From positions 77,621,677 to 77,685,676 of the forward strand of contig CM068827.1 of the NCBI GenBank assembly GCA_028554795.2: DNA of 64,000 bases, written 5' to 3'. The position numbers and the translations under genes were made by a program. Under the pieces are notes generated by a model, which saw nothing but the letters and a program-made list of their open reading frames with translations, had not been told where the DNA came from and did no database searches. The stretch is from Sinohyriopsis cumingii. Its lineage: Eukaryota; Mollusca; Bivalvia; Unionida; Unionidae. Numbering within the stretch: position 1 is the stretch's first letter; each line of letters begins with the position of its first letter. Below are positions 38,101-47,440 of the stretch, in pieces.

Positions 38101-39114
38101 GTAATATCTGTATCCCAGGAATCCAGTGATGGTGGTAATGGTATCGAAATGTTCATCGTGATGATAGACATGAATGTATTTTCCATCCTTAAAGTCTTTC
38201 CCTCGAAACAACAGAGGCCCACGCATTTCTTGAGGGTGCACTTTCAAGGTGTAGCGTGGAGCTAAAATATCTTGCAATGTTTGCATCTCAGGAATGCCAC
38301 AGGGTGTGTCTGTGGACAGGCCGGCTTGTTGTAACAGGAGTTCTGCTTCACTTCGTTGTTTGGCTCGGTCCGATTGTCGAATGTTCTCCCAGTCTCTTTT
38401 CCATTCTACCGTGTCGTTTTTGTTGGCATAGGTTCGTCCCACCACAATAGCCCTGGCTAAATACATCTGGTCTTGAGGGTTGTGAATTCGGACGAGACTT
38501 GTTTTGGTGCTGCGATGCTCGTCCACCAATAACATCTTTTTGCGTCCAGTCCCTTGAGGAGGAGAGACGTGGGTCATGTCCAGTGTGGCTTTTCCATCGG
38601 TGATGTCAAACTGGTCATTGGATTGTTGTACGTGTTGAATTTTATCCATGACTTTGGAAGCAGTCAATTCTACAGGGGTGCTAAACTCGATCCAAACAGG
38701 GGATTTCAAACCGTCATGTTGTATGGAAAGTCTCAAGCGATCGTCTTCTTTGGGTTGACATTGTCGTTTGAGTGTGGTAAGCAAAGAATCCCACACCCGG
38801 TTGATGAACCCTTCTGCTTTTTCCAACGGTACTTCAGCCTTGAAATCTTTAAAGTTCACTGTGTATTTGTAAGCCGTGGTTCTAAATTTTCTAGAGGAGC
38901 GCTTTTCCGTCTCTTGAACGGAATAGTACTTTTCAGGGTTGACTAAGGGTGGTGAACTTGGTTTAGAGGGTTTGGATTCTGGTTCACTCATGTCCTCTTC
39001 AAAATCACTGGCATTAATTTGTGACAACACTTCAGCCCTGGTACGAGGCGATAGATCACGTTTCTGCCTCTTACTTTCTTCTTCTTTCTTCTCAAATGAA
39101 TTGGATCGTTTCAT
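35196..39114 (-). pseudogene. DNA polymerase B (Polinton type), multiply broken
   Basis: From ATG 39114: a Cys/His-rich region with several CxxC pairs, exonuclease motif I (FLDFECMQE), exo II (VMAHNFSG), an EFNGCLFHGC endonuclease-like segment, polymerase motif A (DVCSLYPYV), motif B (NCLWGKMAQ) and motif C (RVLYFDTDSC). Lesions: TAC to TAA at 37414-37416 right after AHNFSG, frameshifts near 37020-37060 and between 36180 and 36650, and stops near 36600 and 36385. A 126-nt segment near the 3' end seen in element 3 is deleted. A TATA box (39162-39168) precedes it. Confidence 0.92.
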
Positions 39115-39248
39115 CTTGATAGCAAAATGTCAAATGACTAAAGTTAAAACACCATGGACTAATTTATAGTCATGGCAGACCAGCGTATATAAAAGGGTGT
39201 GTGTCTTGTCCTTTCACTATTCATTTCACTCTCAAACCGAGCACAACA
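39115..39248. promoter_or_regulatory. Divergent promoter: polymerase / zinc-knuckle gene
   Basis: Minus-strand TATAAAT at 39162-39168 serves the polymerase; plus-strand TATATAAAA at 39186-39194 serves the CCHC gene, whose ATG at 39249 is 55 nt downstream. The same layout is kept in element 3. Confidence 0.65.
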
Positions 39249-39695
39249 ATGGAAGAGACTACACAAATCGAACATTTCATCAGAGCTTTGCGAGGGGTCA
39301 TTAGAAAATTCTCTTCAGACCAGCCGACGGACTACTCTCCTTCCTTGCGAGATAAAAGTCAAGATACTTGCTATATCTGTCAGAAGAAAGGGCATTGGTC
39401 TTCAGATTGTCCAGACCGTCATAAAAGTAGAAAAGGGGCTAGAAAAGACAAAAATCAACATACCTGTTATTATTGTCAAGAAAAAGGACATTGGTCTCCA
39501 GATTGCCCCAAAAAGAAACAAGAGGAGTCAGAAGAAAAGAGTGATTCTTGTTCAGAAGAGAGGGATTCTTCAGAGGAAGAAAGCAGCCAGGTAAAGAAAA
39601 AGAAACAGGAGAAGAAAAGAAGAAGGGAAGAAAGTGAGGAGGAAGAGGAGGAAAAGAATGTGACGGTGAAGAAATTTAAAAAACAGAGAGACTAA
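39249..39695 (+). CDS. CCHC zinc-knuckle protein
   Basis: 148 aa. Two knuckles, CYICQKKGHWSSDC (C41, C44, H49, C54) and CYYCQEKGHWSPDC (C73, C76, H81, C86), followed by an acidic Ser/Glu tract and basic KKKKQEKKRRRE and KKFKKQ segments. Resembles retroviral nucleocapsid or cellular CNBP knuckles and should bind single-stranded nucleic acid. ATG 39249 is chosen from the TATA spacing; the frame is open further upstream only by a non-ATG start. AATAAA at 39784-39789 is its polyadenylation signal. Confidence 0.85.
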   Translation: MEETTQIEHFIRALRGVIRKFSSDQPTDYSPSLRDKSQDTCYICQKKGHWSSDCPDRHKSRKGARKDKNQHTCYYCQEKGHWSPDCPKKKQEESEEKSDSCSEERDSSEEESSQVKKKKQEKKRRREESEEEEEEKNVTVKKFKKQRD

Positions 39696-39783
39696 ATAAT
39701 GAGACAGAAGAAGTGTACGAACTTTTTAAAGTGTTCTGTTGAGAATTGTGAATTGTGAATTGGATTGTAAATATTTATAAAAG

Positions 39784-39789
39784 AATAAA
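39784..39789 (+). terminator. AATAAA signal of the zinc-knuckle gene
   Basis: AATAAA about 90 nt after the stop at 39695; the same sequence (AAGAATAAATTAG) is kept in element 3 near 56727. Confidence 0.65.
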
Positions 39790-39956
39790 TTAGGTATAAA
39801 AAGGTAAGTGTCTTTGAGTTTTGATTTTAAAATAAGAACGTACACTCACACACTCATACACATACTATAGGGTAAAATGGGTTGATTTGTTTTTATTTTT
39901 TTAGTTTGAATGGACGTTGGCAATTGAAAGTCTATCTCTTTTCGAGAGACGTGGGT

Positions 39957-39972
39957 GGCCCTGAAAAGGGCC
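39957..39972 (-). terminator. Histone-type 3' stem-loop, copy D (best match)
   Basis: Minus strand: AAAGGCCCTTTTCAGGGCC followed by ACCCA, matching the metazoan histone consensus including the ACCCA 3' flank. A CTCTCGAAAAGAGATAGAC purine-rich block follows. Lies 22 nt after the stop at 39995. Confidence 0.82.
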
Positions 39973-39994
39973 TTTATTTGGTGTAGGGGTGAGT

Positions 39995-40567
39995 TTAAGC
40001 AATCAACTTTAACTGCCTTAAGCCTTTGCCATGGCCAAGGCCTACTTCTGGACCGCGTACTGTTGATGATGATGATGATTTGGTTGAAATCACTAAGGGT
40101 GGCACGGTAGGCTTAGTCACAGAGTTGGAGTGTTTAGCTCGGGAAGGTCGTATTCTCTTCGGTCGTAATAAAGAAGTTTGATACATTTGTTTCAGACTTC
40201 TTAACTCCGCTAAAATGTCTAACAATACCGTGACCGTTTGATTTTCACACCCTTGTTTCTTTGCTGCTGCTGCTTCTTCTTCTTCTTGTTTTGTTCTTAC
40301 CTCTTCTTCTTGCTGTTGTTGCTGTAGGAGAAAAGCTTGTTCCGCTTCCTTTTGTCGTTGTATAAATTTCTCCAATTCTTCTTTCTGTCTCTGTCTAAAA
40401 TTCTCCACGTGCGGTAATGAAGGAGACGAAGGTTCCGGAACAAATTCTTGCGAGGTAAGAAAATCCACAAAATCCCAATTTACCTGTTCTGAAAGTAAGT
40501 CCGGGTTCCCTTGGGTGGTCTCCACTGCTGGTGCACCCAAATTGATCGTTTTCTGAGTTTCAGTCAT
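39995..40567 (-). CDS. Coiled-coil accessory protein, right-end minus gene
   Basis: 190 aa from ATG 40567 (MTETQKTI). An N-terminal hydrophobic/acidic WDFVDFLTSQEF motif, a Glu/Gln-rich coiled coil (about 60-115), a short hydrophobic helix (VTVLLDILAELRSLKQMY) and a basic, Ser-rich tail. The TATA box at 40613-40621 would place transcription start about 20 nt before this ATG, which argues against the longer frame starting at 40627. Intact in element 3 (56923-57498). Function unknown; could be a regulator. Confidence 0.72.
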   Translation of the reverse strand: MTETQKTINLGAPAVETTQGNPDLLSEQVNWDFVDFLTSQEFVPEPSSPSLPHVENFRQRQKEELEKFIQRQKEAEQAFLLQQQQQEEEVRTKQEEEEAAAAKKQGCENQTVTVLLDILAELRSLKQMYQTSLLRPKRIRPSRAKHSNSVTKPTVPPLVISTKSSSSSTVRGPEVGLGHGKGLRQLKLIA

Positions 40568-40786
40568 GTTGAATAACTGTTGCATGAATTGACTGCGCAC
40601 AGGCGCTAGCGAATCTATATAGACCACGTGACGTCACAGACTGCTCTCTTCGGATTGGATGCGGGCTGACTGAATTATGTAACGCGTGTTTGGATTGGTC
40701 AATGAACTCAATCCGTTTCAATCCTTCCTCTACCTATAAATAAGCGCAGTTCACTGCATTGATTCACCTGTTCTCGGCGCCTCAAG
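40568..40786. promoter_or_regulatory. Bidirectional promoter with CRE, E-box and CCAAT boxes
   Basis: Contains TATATAG (minus, 40613-40621), CACGTG (40625-40630) overlapping the palindromic CRE TGACGTCA (40629-40636), inverted CCAAT boxes (ATTGG at 40654-40658 and 40694-40698), and TATAAATA (plus, 40735-40742). It drives two divergent genes that both end in histone-type stem-loops. The CRE, CCAAT and TATA boxes are preserved in element 3; the E-box is CATGTG there. Confidence 0.75.
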
Positions 40787-41017
40787 ATGTGGACCGACGT
40801 TGAATCTTCCACCCTTGTATCTTCGATGAAGTTCAGGACGGACATACCGAGATATGTCCGATCCAAATTTACAGTTATCCATAGGACCGACACCAGCCTA
40901 TGGATACGTAGGATTTACGTGGAGAGGCAAGGATGCCTCAAAAAAGTGTTAGTGTATGGACCTACCATTAAACGAAGCCTAAGACGAAGAAGATGTTGCA
41001 GATGCCCTTTATGTTAA
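40787..41017 (+). CDS. Small Arg-rich protein, right-end plus gene
   Basis: 76 aa, intact: MWTDVESSTLVSSMKF, a beta-looking middle (FTVIHRTDTSLWIRRIYVER) and a basic end RSLRRRRCCRCPLC. ATG 40787 is 45 nt after the TATA box. Element 3 has a full-length homologue (57719-57949) with many substitutions and no indel, indicating a real coding frame. A histone-type stem-loop starts 24 nt after the stop. Function unknown. Confidence 0.72.
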   Translation: MWTDVESSTLVSSMKFRTDIPRYVRSKFTVIHRTDTSLWIRRIYVERQGCLKKVLVYGPTIKRSLRRRRCCRCPLC

Positions 41018-41031
41018 GGGCATATTAACAT

Positions 41032-41490
41032 AAACCCAAAGGCCCTTTTCAGGGCCACTCCAATCTCTCGAAAAGAGATAGACTTTCAATTGCCTACCCC
41101 ATTTGTTTTTTAATTATTTTTTTTATTTCTTAAAAACAAATAGAGACCCATCAGGTCGGGACCGTATTAAAATAGGGTCCCGACCCTGTTCCATTTCCCC
41201 TAGTCCCTAGACAGGCCCAGGGTGATTAATGTTAAATTTACATAGACCCTAGACCAGCCCTAGAGTTTTGTCCATGTTAATTCCCATAGACCCTAGAGTG
41301 GCCCAGAGTGATTAATGTTAACTTTACATAGACCCTAGACCAGCCCAAGATTTTTGTCCATGTTAATTCCCATAGACCCTAGAGTGGCCCAGAGGTTTTG
41401 TCCATGTTAAATTTACATAGACCCTAGAGTGGCCCAGGGGTGTTTTTTATTCGAATTCCCATAGACCCTAGGGTGGCCCCATTCACTACT
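41032..41490 (-). repeat. Right TIR of element 2
   Basis: Inverted match of 21623-22078 with a few small indels, ending CCCCATTCACTACT and followed by TATATA. Confidence 0.92.
41041..41056 (+). terminator. Histone-type 3' stem-loop, copy E
   Basis: Plus strand: CAAAGGCCCTTTTCAGGGCC then ACTCC, in the orientation of the plus-strand gene ending at 41017. A second hairpin (ATCTCT-CGAAA-AGAGAT) and purine-rich AAAAGAGATAGA follow. Confidence 0.75.
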
Positions 41491-41496
41491 TATATA

Positions 41497-42767
41497 TAAC
41501 AAATATACATAACAATTTAAGGACATGTATGGCTGCATTGTTTAATGGTTAGCTTAGTTTACTATATGCAAACACTCATGAAAGCAGTTAAGATGCCAAC
41601 GAATATGCACGTGGATGCTAGTGATGCAGGAGGTACCGGTTCCAAATAAATGTAACATTTCCACATCTCTGTTAAAGAGAACTATTTTGTAGTGTTTTCT
41701 TGTTACTTGATTTCTTAAAGTATGTATTAATTTCAAAGTATATGTGCCACCACTAAGAAAAAGTAAAATTTGATGAGAACTGGTTGCACCTCATGTTGCA
41801 CAGGTTAATTTACTGACAATGCAGATACAATTTTCGTTTAACTTCTTCTGCCTTTGAATAACATGATTGTTAATATAATCTTTAATTAATAACAGTTTAA
41901 TTTAAAGAAACGCCATTTTAATTGTGTAATCCACTGCATTGTTTTTAGTGAATGAAGATTCCATGAAAGCATCATATTTTCACATGAATGAAGTACGAAA
42001 AGTTGCATTGTCCTTTTTTCCCCACCATGTACAAGTATTGGAAACAATATCACGATGATCACAGGGACCTTGTACCAAATTGTTCAAAGTTCAGCATAGT
42101 CCTGTCGTACAAGCTGTCAAAATAGGTAACATACGTGCAGCAGATGAAAAACAGCAAGATGAGCTAGGTACTGTATGTGCACTATAATAGCTAACAGCTG
42201 GTCAGTAATCCTAGCGGGTAGACAGAGGAAAAGATTGAGTTGCACCGTATTTCGATCACAAAGCATCGTTTTAGTTACTCCGTGTACATCTTTAGAATAT
42301 TTTTAAAAAAAATTTGCAGTCTTTATAATGATATTGGCATGACACCATTCTTTACATGTGCATAATGCAAAGCAAATGCAAACTATTAAGTAAATTATGC
42401 ATCTTAAAGAACATTTTCCATATCACATTAACATTAGACGATAGAAGCCTGATATCTCCCAAATCCAACCCTACTGAACAGACGAAAATTCGTATTTTCT
42501 ACCTCATTCAAACGGCATTAACTCCTGACCATTGCTTCCCCTTAACAGCTAGATGTCGCTAATTTTTAAGATGAGCTATGTGTAAACGATGATGCTGTCA
42601 TTGCGGGATGGCTTGGAGACTTTCTAAATGTGGTTGGGTTATTCTCGGAGAAACATAAGGTACCTAAAATTGTGCTGCCTCCTTCAAATACGTTCCCCAA
42701 TCACACTTTTTTGTGGGGAGGGGGGCACCAGGCAGATTCCCCCCCCCCCCCCCAATCACACGAACGT
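41497..42767. other. Host DNA between elements 2 and 3
   Basis: No gene supported. AT-rich with short open frames of no recognisable content, and a poly-C run at about 42740-42753 just before element 3. Confidence 0.65.
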
Positions 42768-42773
42768 CAGGAT

Positions 42774-43230
42774 AGTAGTTATGTGGGACGGTTTAGCCTC
42801 AAGTGGGATTAGCATTTCAAACCACCCTGGGACCGTTTAGCCTCAATGGAAATTTAACATTACGGAAACCCCTGGGACTGTTTAGCCTCAAGGGAATTTA
42901 ACATAGGAAAAAAAATTTTCGGACTGTTTAGCCTCAAGGGAATTTAACATGGGAAAAAAATAATCTTGGGACTGTTTAGCCTCAAGGGAATTTGACATGG
43001 AAAAATCTTGGGACTGTTTAGCCTCATGGGGAAATGGAACAGGGTAGGGACCCTATTTTAATAGGGTCCCGACCTGATGGGTCTATGGAAATGGAACAGG
43101 GAAAAATTGAAACAGGGAGGGTCTCTATTTTTTTTTTAAAAATAAAAAAATATTAAAAAAATGGGGTAGGCAATGAAAGTCAAGGTCTTTTCGAGACCTA
43201 TGAGTGGCCCTGAAAAGGGCCTTTGGGTTT
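42774..43230 (+). repeat. Left TIR of element 3 with tandem array
   Basis: Six repeats of about 43 bp built on GGGACTGTTTAGCCTCAAGG with AATTTAACAT, then GGGACCCTATT...AATAGGGTCCC and the stem-loop. The core of the repeat differs from element 2, while the AATTTAACAT part and the layout are shared. Confidence 0.9.
43206..43221 (-). terminator. Histone-type 3' stem-loop, copy F
   Basis: Minus strand: CAAAGGCCCTTTTCAGGGCC then ACTCA, followed by hairpin AGGTCT-CGAAA-AGACCT. Lies 18 nt after the stop at 43240. Confidence 0.73.
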
Positions 43231-43239
43231 CTTCTTCTT

Positions 43240-43772
43240 CTAACTCCTCCACTTCTTCCACCAAGTTCTCACATTTTCCATTATTCCTTTCTTCTTCCTC
43301 TTTTCAGTTTCTTTTATCCAGTCAGGATGACCCATCGCTCTGAATTTCTGTTGGATCTTCATCCAGTTGTTATTCAATCTTTCAAACTCTAATTTCTTCT
43401 TCTTATTCACTTCTTCCTGTCTCTCTTTGCTCCATTTTTCTTTTATCTTCATCACTTCTACTTTCATTACCTCTCTAATTAGTTCTTCTGCTTTTATCAA
43501 CTGGTTAAAACCCCACTTTACGTACCACCAGTCAGTCCAATAAAAGCTATTTTCTAGGAAGCTCCTGACTTCTATGACATGATCCAAGGCTACCTACTCT
43601 CACGTAAGGTGGGTCAATGAATCCTCTGATTCTTTCTACTTCTTCCTCAATCATTCCCCCTATTAGATCTTTTGCTACTCCAAGACTCTTCACACTGTTC
43701 AGGCTACCTTCAAATATTCCTTCCTTATTCAATCTTTCTACTACATAAGTCCCATCCATGATCCAAAAATAG
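43240..43772 (-). pseudogene. Decayed cassette 1 homologue
   Basis: Two frames (43240-43587 and 43547-43759) correspond to the 192-aa protein of element 2 (WMKIQQKFRAMGHPDWI; EEEVERIRGFIDPPYVRVG). A frameshift near 43570 splits it, and the first residues are lost at the large deletion junction near 43772. Confidence 0.8.
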
Positions 43773-44633
43773 CTTTGGTGAATGGAATATTTTGTCCCAG
43801 ATCTCCTTTGATAGCAATGTTGACACTGTCCAAATAAGACTTGCTAACGGGCAAAGAGTGAGGATGTACAAATTCGCGGTGAACGTGATAAGTGTTTCCA
43901 CCTTCCTGGTCACTGGTCGTGGTAGAATCCACTTTGAAAGGAATGACACGCAGTAACGGTACGGAGGTGTGTCCCACCACGTTGTACTCCACCACATCGG
44001 AGTACACAAACATCGAATTCAGTCCTTGGTTCAGTTCTACAGGGATTCGAAAAAACTTGTAAAATTCCGTATTGCTGTTGATCTTCGGTTTAAAATTTGG
44101 AGCCATGTTTGTGTCTCCACCTAAAATATCAAACAAGTCACGATTAAAACCGATGGACAACGTTTGAGTATCCTGAAATTTCATCAGTAAGCGACGAGCC
44201 ACTTTATGGTACTCCAGGGTGACACTTTTTTGATTCTGTTCAGGGCTTTGCCAAAGGCTGACTCGAACCTGTAAGCAATGGTATCCACCAAATGTTGGTG
44301 ACTAAAATAAAACCCTGACGGAATTTTCAACCTGTAGATACTTAAAGGTGAATTGTTGGATGGTCTTACGTCGCCTGAAAACCCGATTTCATTCATGGCT
44401 TGTTACAATTGTTCGTTCATGATTTCGACCTCAAAAGTGTTTTGCTTTTCAGTGATGTTTTGGATTTGTGTAGGGTGAATCATTTCCACTAAAGCCACTT
44501 CCCAAAGGGCTTCGTGATCTAATTGGATGGCCTGAGGTAATTTGGCCGTGTAACAGCACAACGTGTTGTTGGGAAACACCTGCATGGAACTGTCACTGGG
44601 TAAGGTTAAGTAAAATTGGTTTTGGTGACTCAT
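43773..44633 (-). pseudogene. Penton-like gene, truncated and broken
   Basis: From ATG 44633 (FYLTLPSDSSMQVFPNNT), with a stop near 44402 after EIMNEQL and a frameshift near 44190-44230. It ends at the deletion junction, so the last residues present in element 2 (VTVKLHFGKRF) are missing. The remaining core (VYSDVVEYNVVGHTSVPLLR) is conserved. Confidence 0.85.
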
Positions 44634-44837
44634 AATTCCAGAGTTATGTGACTGTCCGAGGGGTTACTGGACGTCAGATCTAATTGGATGGCCTGAGGTA
44701 ATTTGGCCGTGTAACAGCACAACGTGTTGTTGGGAAACACCTGCATGGAACTGTCACTGGGTAAGGTTAAGTAAAATTGGTTTTGGTGACTCATAATTCC
44801 AGAGTTATGTGACTGTCCGAGGGGTTACTGGACGTCA
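44518..44837. repeat. 161-bp tandem duplication in element 3
   Basis: The segment beginning AATTGGATGGCCTGAGG at 44521 is repeated from 44682 almost exactly, duplicating the penton N-terminus and the 3' end of the membrane-protein gene. The unit is absent as a duplicate from element 2. Confidence 0.9.
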
Positions 44838-45216
44838 GAGGCGTGCCTCCGCCCAAAATGGGGTTGTTGTTGTTGTTGTTGTTGTTGTTGGAGTGGTGAC
44901 TGACACTGGCACGGGACACAAGGTTCCCGTTGTTCCAGTTGGAAGAGAATTTCAGGGAAGGATTGGGAAGTAGGTAACCGATGCAACTGCTCAATAAAAT
45001 GGTCAACAATTGTTTGTCTCCTTGTTGCAAACTCAAATTGGCAATGGCTGCCCTGATGACACAATACACCATGAAGATTTGGCAGAAAAAGACGATTTGC
45101 GTTTTAGGCACACGTTCTCCACACCACACCCACAAGGGTTGTTTTTGTAAATCTTGCAGAGAAGAAGTGGGTGAAGGAATGGTAGCCGTAGTAGCTGCGT
45201 CTGTGTGAAAGGGCAT
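44791..45216 (-). CDS. Two-pass membrane protein conserved in Polintons
   Basis: 141 aa, intact; same two hydrophobic segments as in element 2 (IVFFCQIFMVYCVIRAAI; LLTILLSSCIGYLLPNPS). The first now contains an Arg. An Asn run encoded by (GTT)n repeats is expanded. Confidence 0.72.
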   Translation of the reverse strand: MPFHTDAATTATIPSPTSSLQDLQKQPLWVWCGERVPKTQIVFFCQIFMVYCVIRAAIANLSLQQGDKQLLTILLSSCIGYLLPNPSLKFSSNWNNGNLVSRASVSHHSNNNNNNNNNPILGGGTPLTSSNPSDSHITLEL

Positions 45217-45221
45217 GATGG

Positions 45222-46311
45222 TCACTTCTTTTTATAGTCGATGACTTGCGAAGCGTCGATCCAAGAATCAAAACTGGGTGGATATCCTTTCCAACGTACT
45301 TTGACTTCTTTGCCACGTCGTTTGCCCACCTTATGCTTTCCATGTCGTACACGTCGTCTTCTTTTTTGGTGACACGTTGTAACTCGGGTAAGTAAAACGT
45401 TCCTTTGAGCACTTCTCCGTTCATGTCTTCCAATTTATAGACGGCAGGATGACGGCCATGCACTCGTCCAGTGACACGAAACAATTCGGTAGTCCAGTTA
45501 GGTAAATAACCTTTGTCGAAAGTGCGTTTGGTTTTGCCAATCCGTACCCAATCTCCTACGGCCAACACTCCGCTTTTCTTGGGGATAGCCCCCGTCGGGG
45601 ACGTACCAAACAGGCGATCAGAAACCAGCACTTCGTTCTCGGGAGTCACCTCTTGCGGGGCACGTCCAATGCTTCGATGGTAAGATTGGTTGTACGCTTA
45701 CACCAGGTGCGGTAAGATGTCGATGTACTTCAGAGTGTGCTGATGCGTAAAATGTTTCCACATGCGTTCTTTCAAAGTGCGTTGGAAACGTTCCACGATG
45801 CTGGCTTTGGTTTCAGGATTCTCGGTGGTAAAAAAATGAATGTCACGTTTCTTTAATTCTTTTTGGAAAGCTTGGTTCAGAAATTCGGTACCTTTGTCCG
45901 TTTGCCATCGAAGAGGGTGACGACCGCTTTGTTTCAACACCCGTTGCAGGGCTCGCACTAACTCACTGCTCGATTTGGAAGTCAAGGGTACGACCCCGGT
46001 GAATTTGGAAAAGACATCGATGACACAAAACAAATATTTGTAGCCGCGATTGTAGCTGGCCAAATGAGAGACATCGGCTAAATCGGCTTGCCATTGATAT
46101 CGATGCCTTCCACTCGGGTGCGACTTCTGGAAAACTTGCGTCGAATGGGTTTGTGTAAAGTGTAGGTAGCTTGTTCTTGTAACCATCGTTGCACTTGAGG
46201 TAAACGGAGACTTTTCAGTCGAGTTTTGGCAGCACGATACAATGTTTGAACTCCTGCGTAACCTGCTGGATGGGAGGGATCGTAGTAAATGCTGGCTAAC
46301 ACTTTTTCCAT
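45222..46311 (-). pseudogene. Chromodomain integrase, broken
   Basis: Same frameshift after GID (near 46100) as in element 2. Also a TAA near 45700 between the catalytic core and the C-terminal part, and a 19-bp deletion near 45330 that destroys the chromodomain frame. The D-D-E motifs (QWQADL, QTDKGTEF, ASIVERF) remain readable. The ancestral stop is visible at 45222-45224. Confidence 0.88.
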
Positions 46312-46357
46312 TTTTTGTTTGTTTGTTTGTTAATAAGACACCCACTCTTGGAGAATG

Positions 46358-46934
46358 CTACTCTTTTTTCTCTTGGGGTATTTTCTTGGATTGCAATGCT
46401 TTGCGTGTGCGACCGGCAATAGGTGTCGAGGAGGAGGATGTCGGAACAGGGGATATCGGTTCTTGTTTCACTTCTGTCTTCACCTTCTTTTTCTCTTGTG
46501 ATGAAGAAGGGGTGGTCATTATCTTTTTAATCCATCCAATTCTGGAGGTAGGTGGCGTTGTTAACTTGCGTACTTTTTCTGGTGGAGTTTGAAACCCTTC
46601 TTCTTCTTCTTCTTCTTTTTCTGTATTGGTCACTGGTAGTGGTGGCGGTAGTGGTGATGGTGCTGGACTTTTTATCAAGGTCTTAAAATCTTTCAGAGTG
46701 GGAAGAGCTGTTTCGTCTGAGGCTTTCTGGTGAAAGAGTTGCAGTCGTTGCAAGAGTTGACCATACTTTTGCGATTTTTCTGTTTCGGACAAATCTTGGC
46801 GATCCATCAAGGTTTGCAATTCGTGTTGTAACTGGGACATTTCGCTCAAATGGGGATTGGGAGGTAAATGCGGGGTGCGTTGTTCTTGCCATCCATCGTT
46901 TGTAAGGCACTAAAGCTAGTTTTCGTCCTTCCAT
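46358..46934 (-). pseudogene. LVPYKRW accessory protein, 14-bp deletion
   Basis: N-terminus MEGRKLALVPYKRW in one frame (46683-46934); the rest (MSEMSQLQHELQTLMDRQD to the Lys-rich end) in another, open as 163 aa. Compared with element 2, 14 bp are missing near 46890. The codon that is a stop in element 2 is intact here. Confidence 0.75.
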
Positions 46935-46982
46935 GGGATGTCAGGGGTCGATTCTGAGATCTTGGGTCTCCAGAGGGCCTTT

Positions 46983-47383
46983 TTATCTTGCTTCCACCAG
47001 TCCTCCCAACATGGTTCCCAAGACTCCTTTTAACAATGGGCCTAACAAGAGGGGTAAAATTCCTTCACGTTGGACCAACATCTTTTTTTGACGAATGGGA
47101 ATTTTCTTTTGAACCATTTGGCAAAGAACGTGACGATGTTTGCCTAAGCATTGTTTCTGGTGTTTGGACAAAGGGATCGTGCCTTTCAAGACGTTCAAAC
47201 AACATTCGCACACGGTATCGATGACCTCTTTGGAGGCTGTTTGAATGAGTTTTTTCGTAGGGGTGGAGAAGCTTTGGACAGGACAGATAACATGTCCCCA
47301 TGTTTGACTAAACGTGGTGGCAGTCCTTTCCTTTTCTTTCCTTGGGGTTGTTTAGAAGAGGGATGTTTTCTGGAGGGTGACAT
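46983..47383 (-). pseudogene. Core-like basic protein (gene B), one frameshift
   Basis: MSPSRKHPSSKQPQGKK, LPPRLVKHGDMLSVLSKA, then in another frame CECCLNVLKGTIPLSKHQKQ, HRHVLCQMVQKK and a hydrophobic end LPLLLGPLLKGVLGTMLGG. This order matches a protein common in Polintons that I cannot name. A missing A in the run near 47255 explains the shift. Confidence 0.75.
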
Positions 47384-47440
47384 CTTTGAGTCTTCAGGAG
47401 CACCAAAAACACTGATACCCCTACTTGGTCACAGAATTTT

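Larger units (their letters stand above)
21623..41490. mobile_element. Element 2: Polinton/Maverick, family B, 19.9 kb
   Basis: TIRs of about 456 bp beginning AGTAGTGAATGGGG, flanked by 6-bp TATATA. Contains the full Polinton set (integrase with chromodomain, polymerase B, ATPase, adenain protease, major capsid, penton) and accessory genes. Many core genes carry stops or frameshifts: polymerase, integrase, ATPase, penton, and the capsid N-terminus. The copy is therefore not autonomous as read. Both terminal genes are transcribed outward and end in histone-type stem-loops inside the TIRs. Confidence 0.95.
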
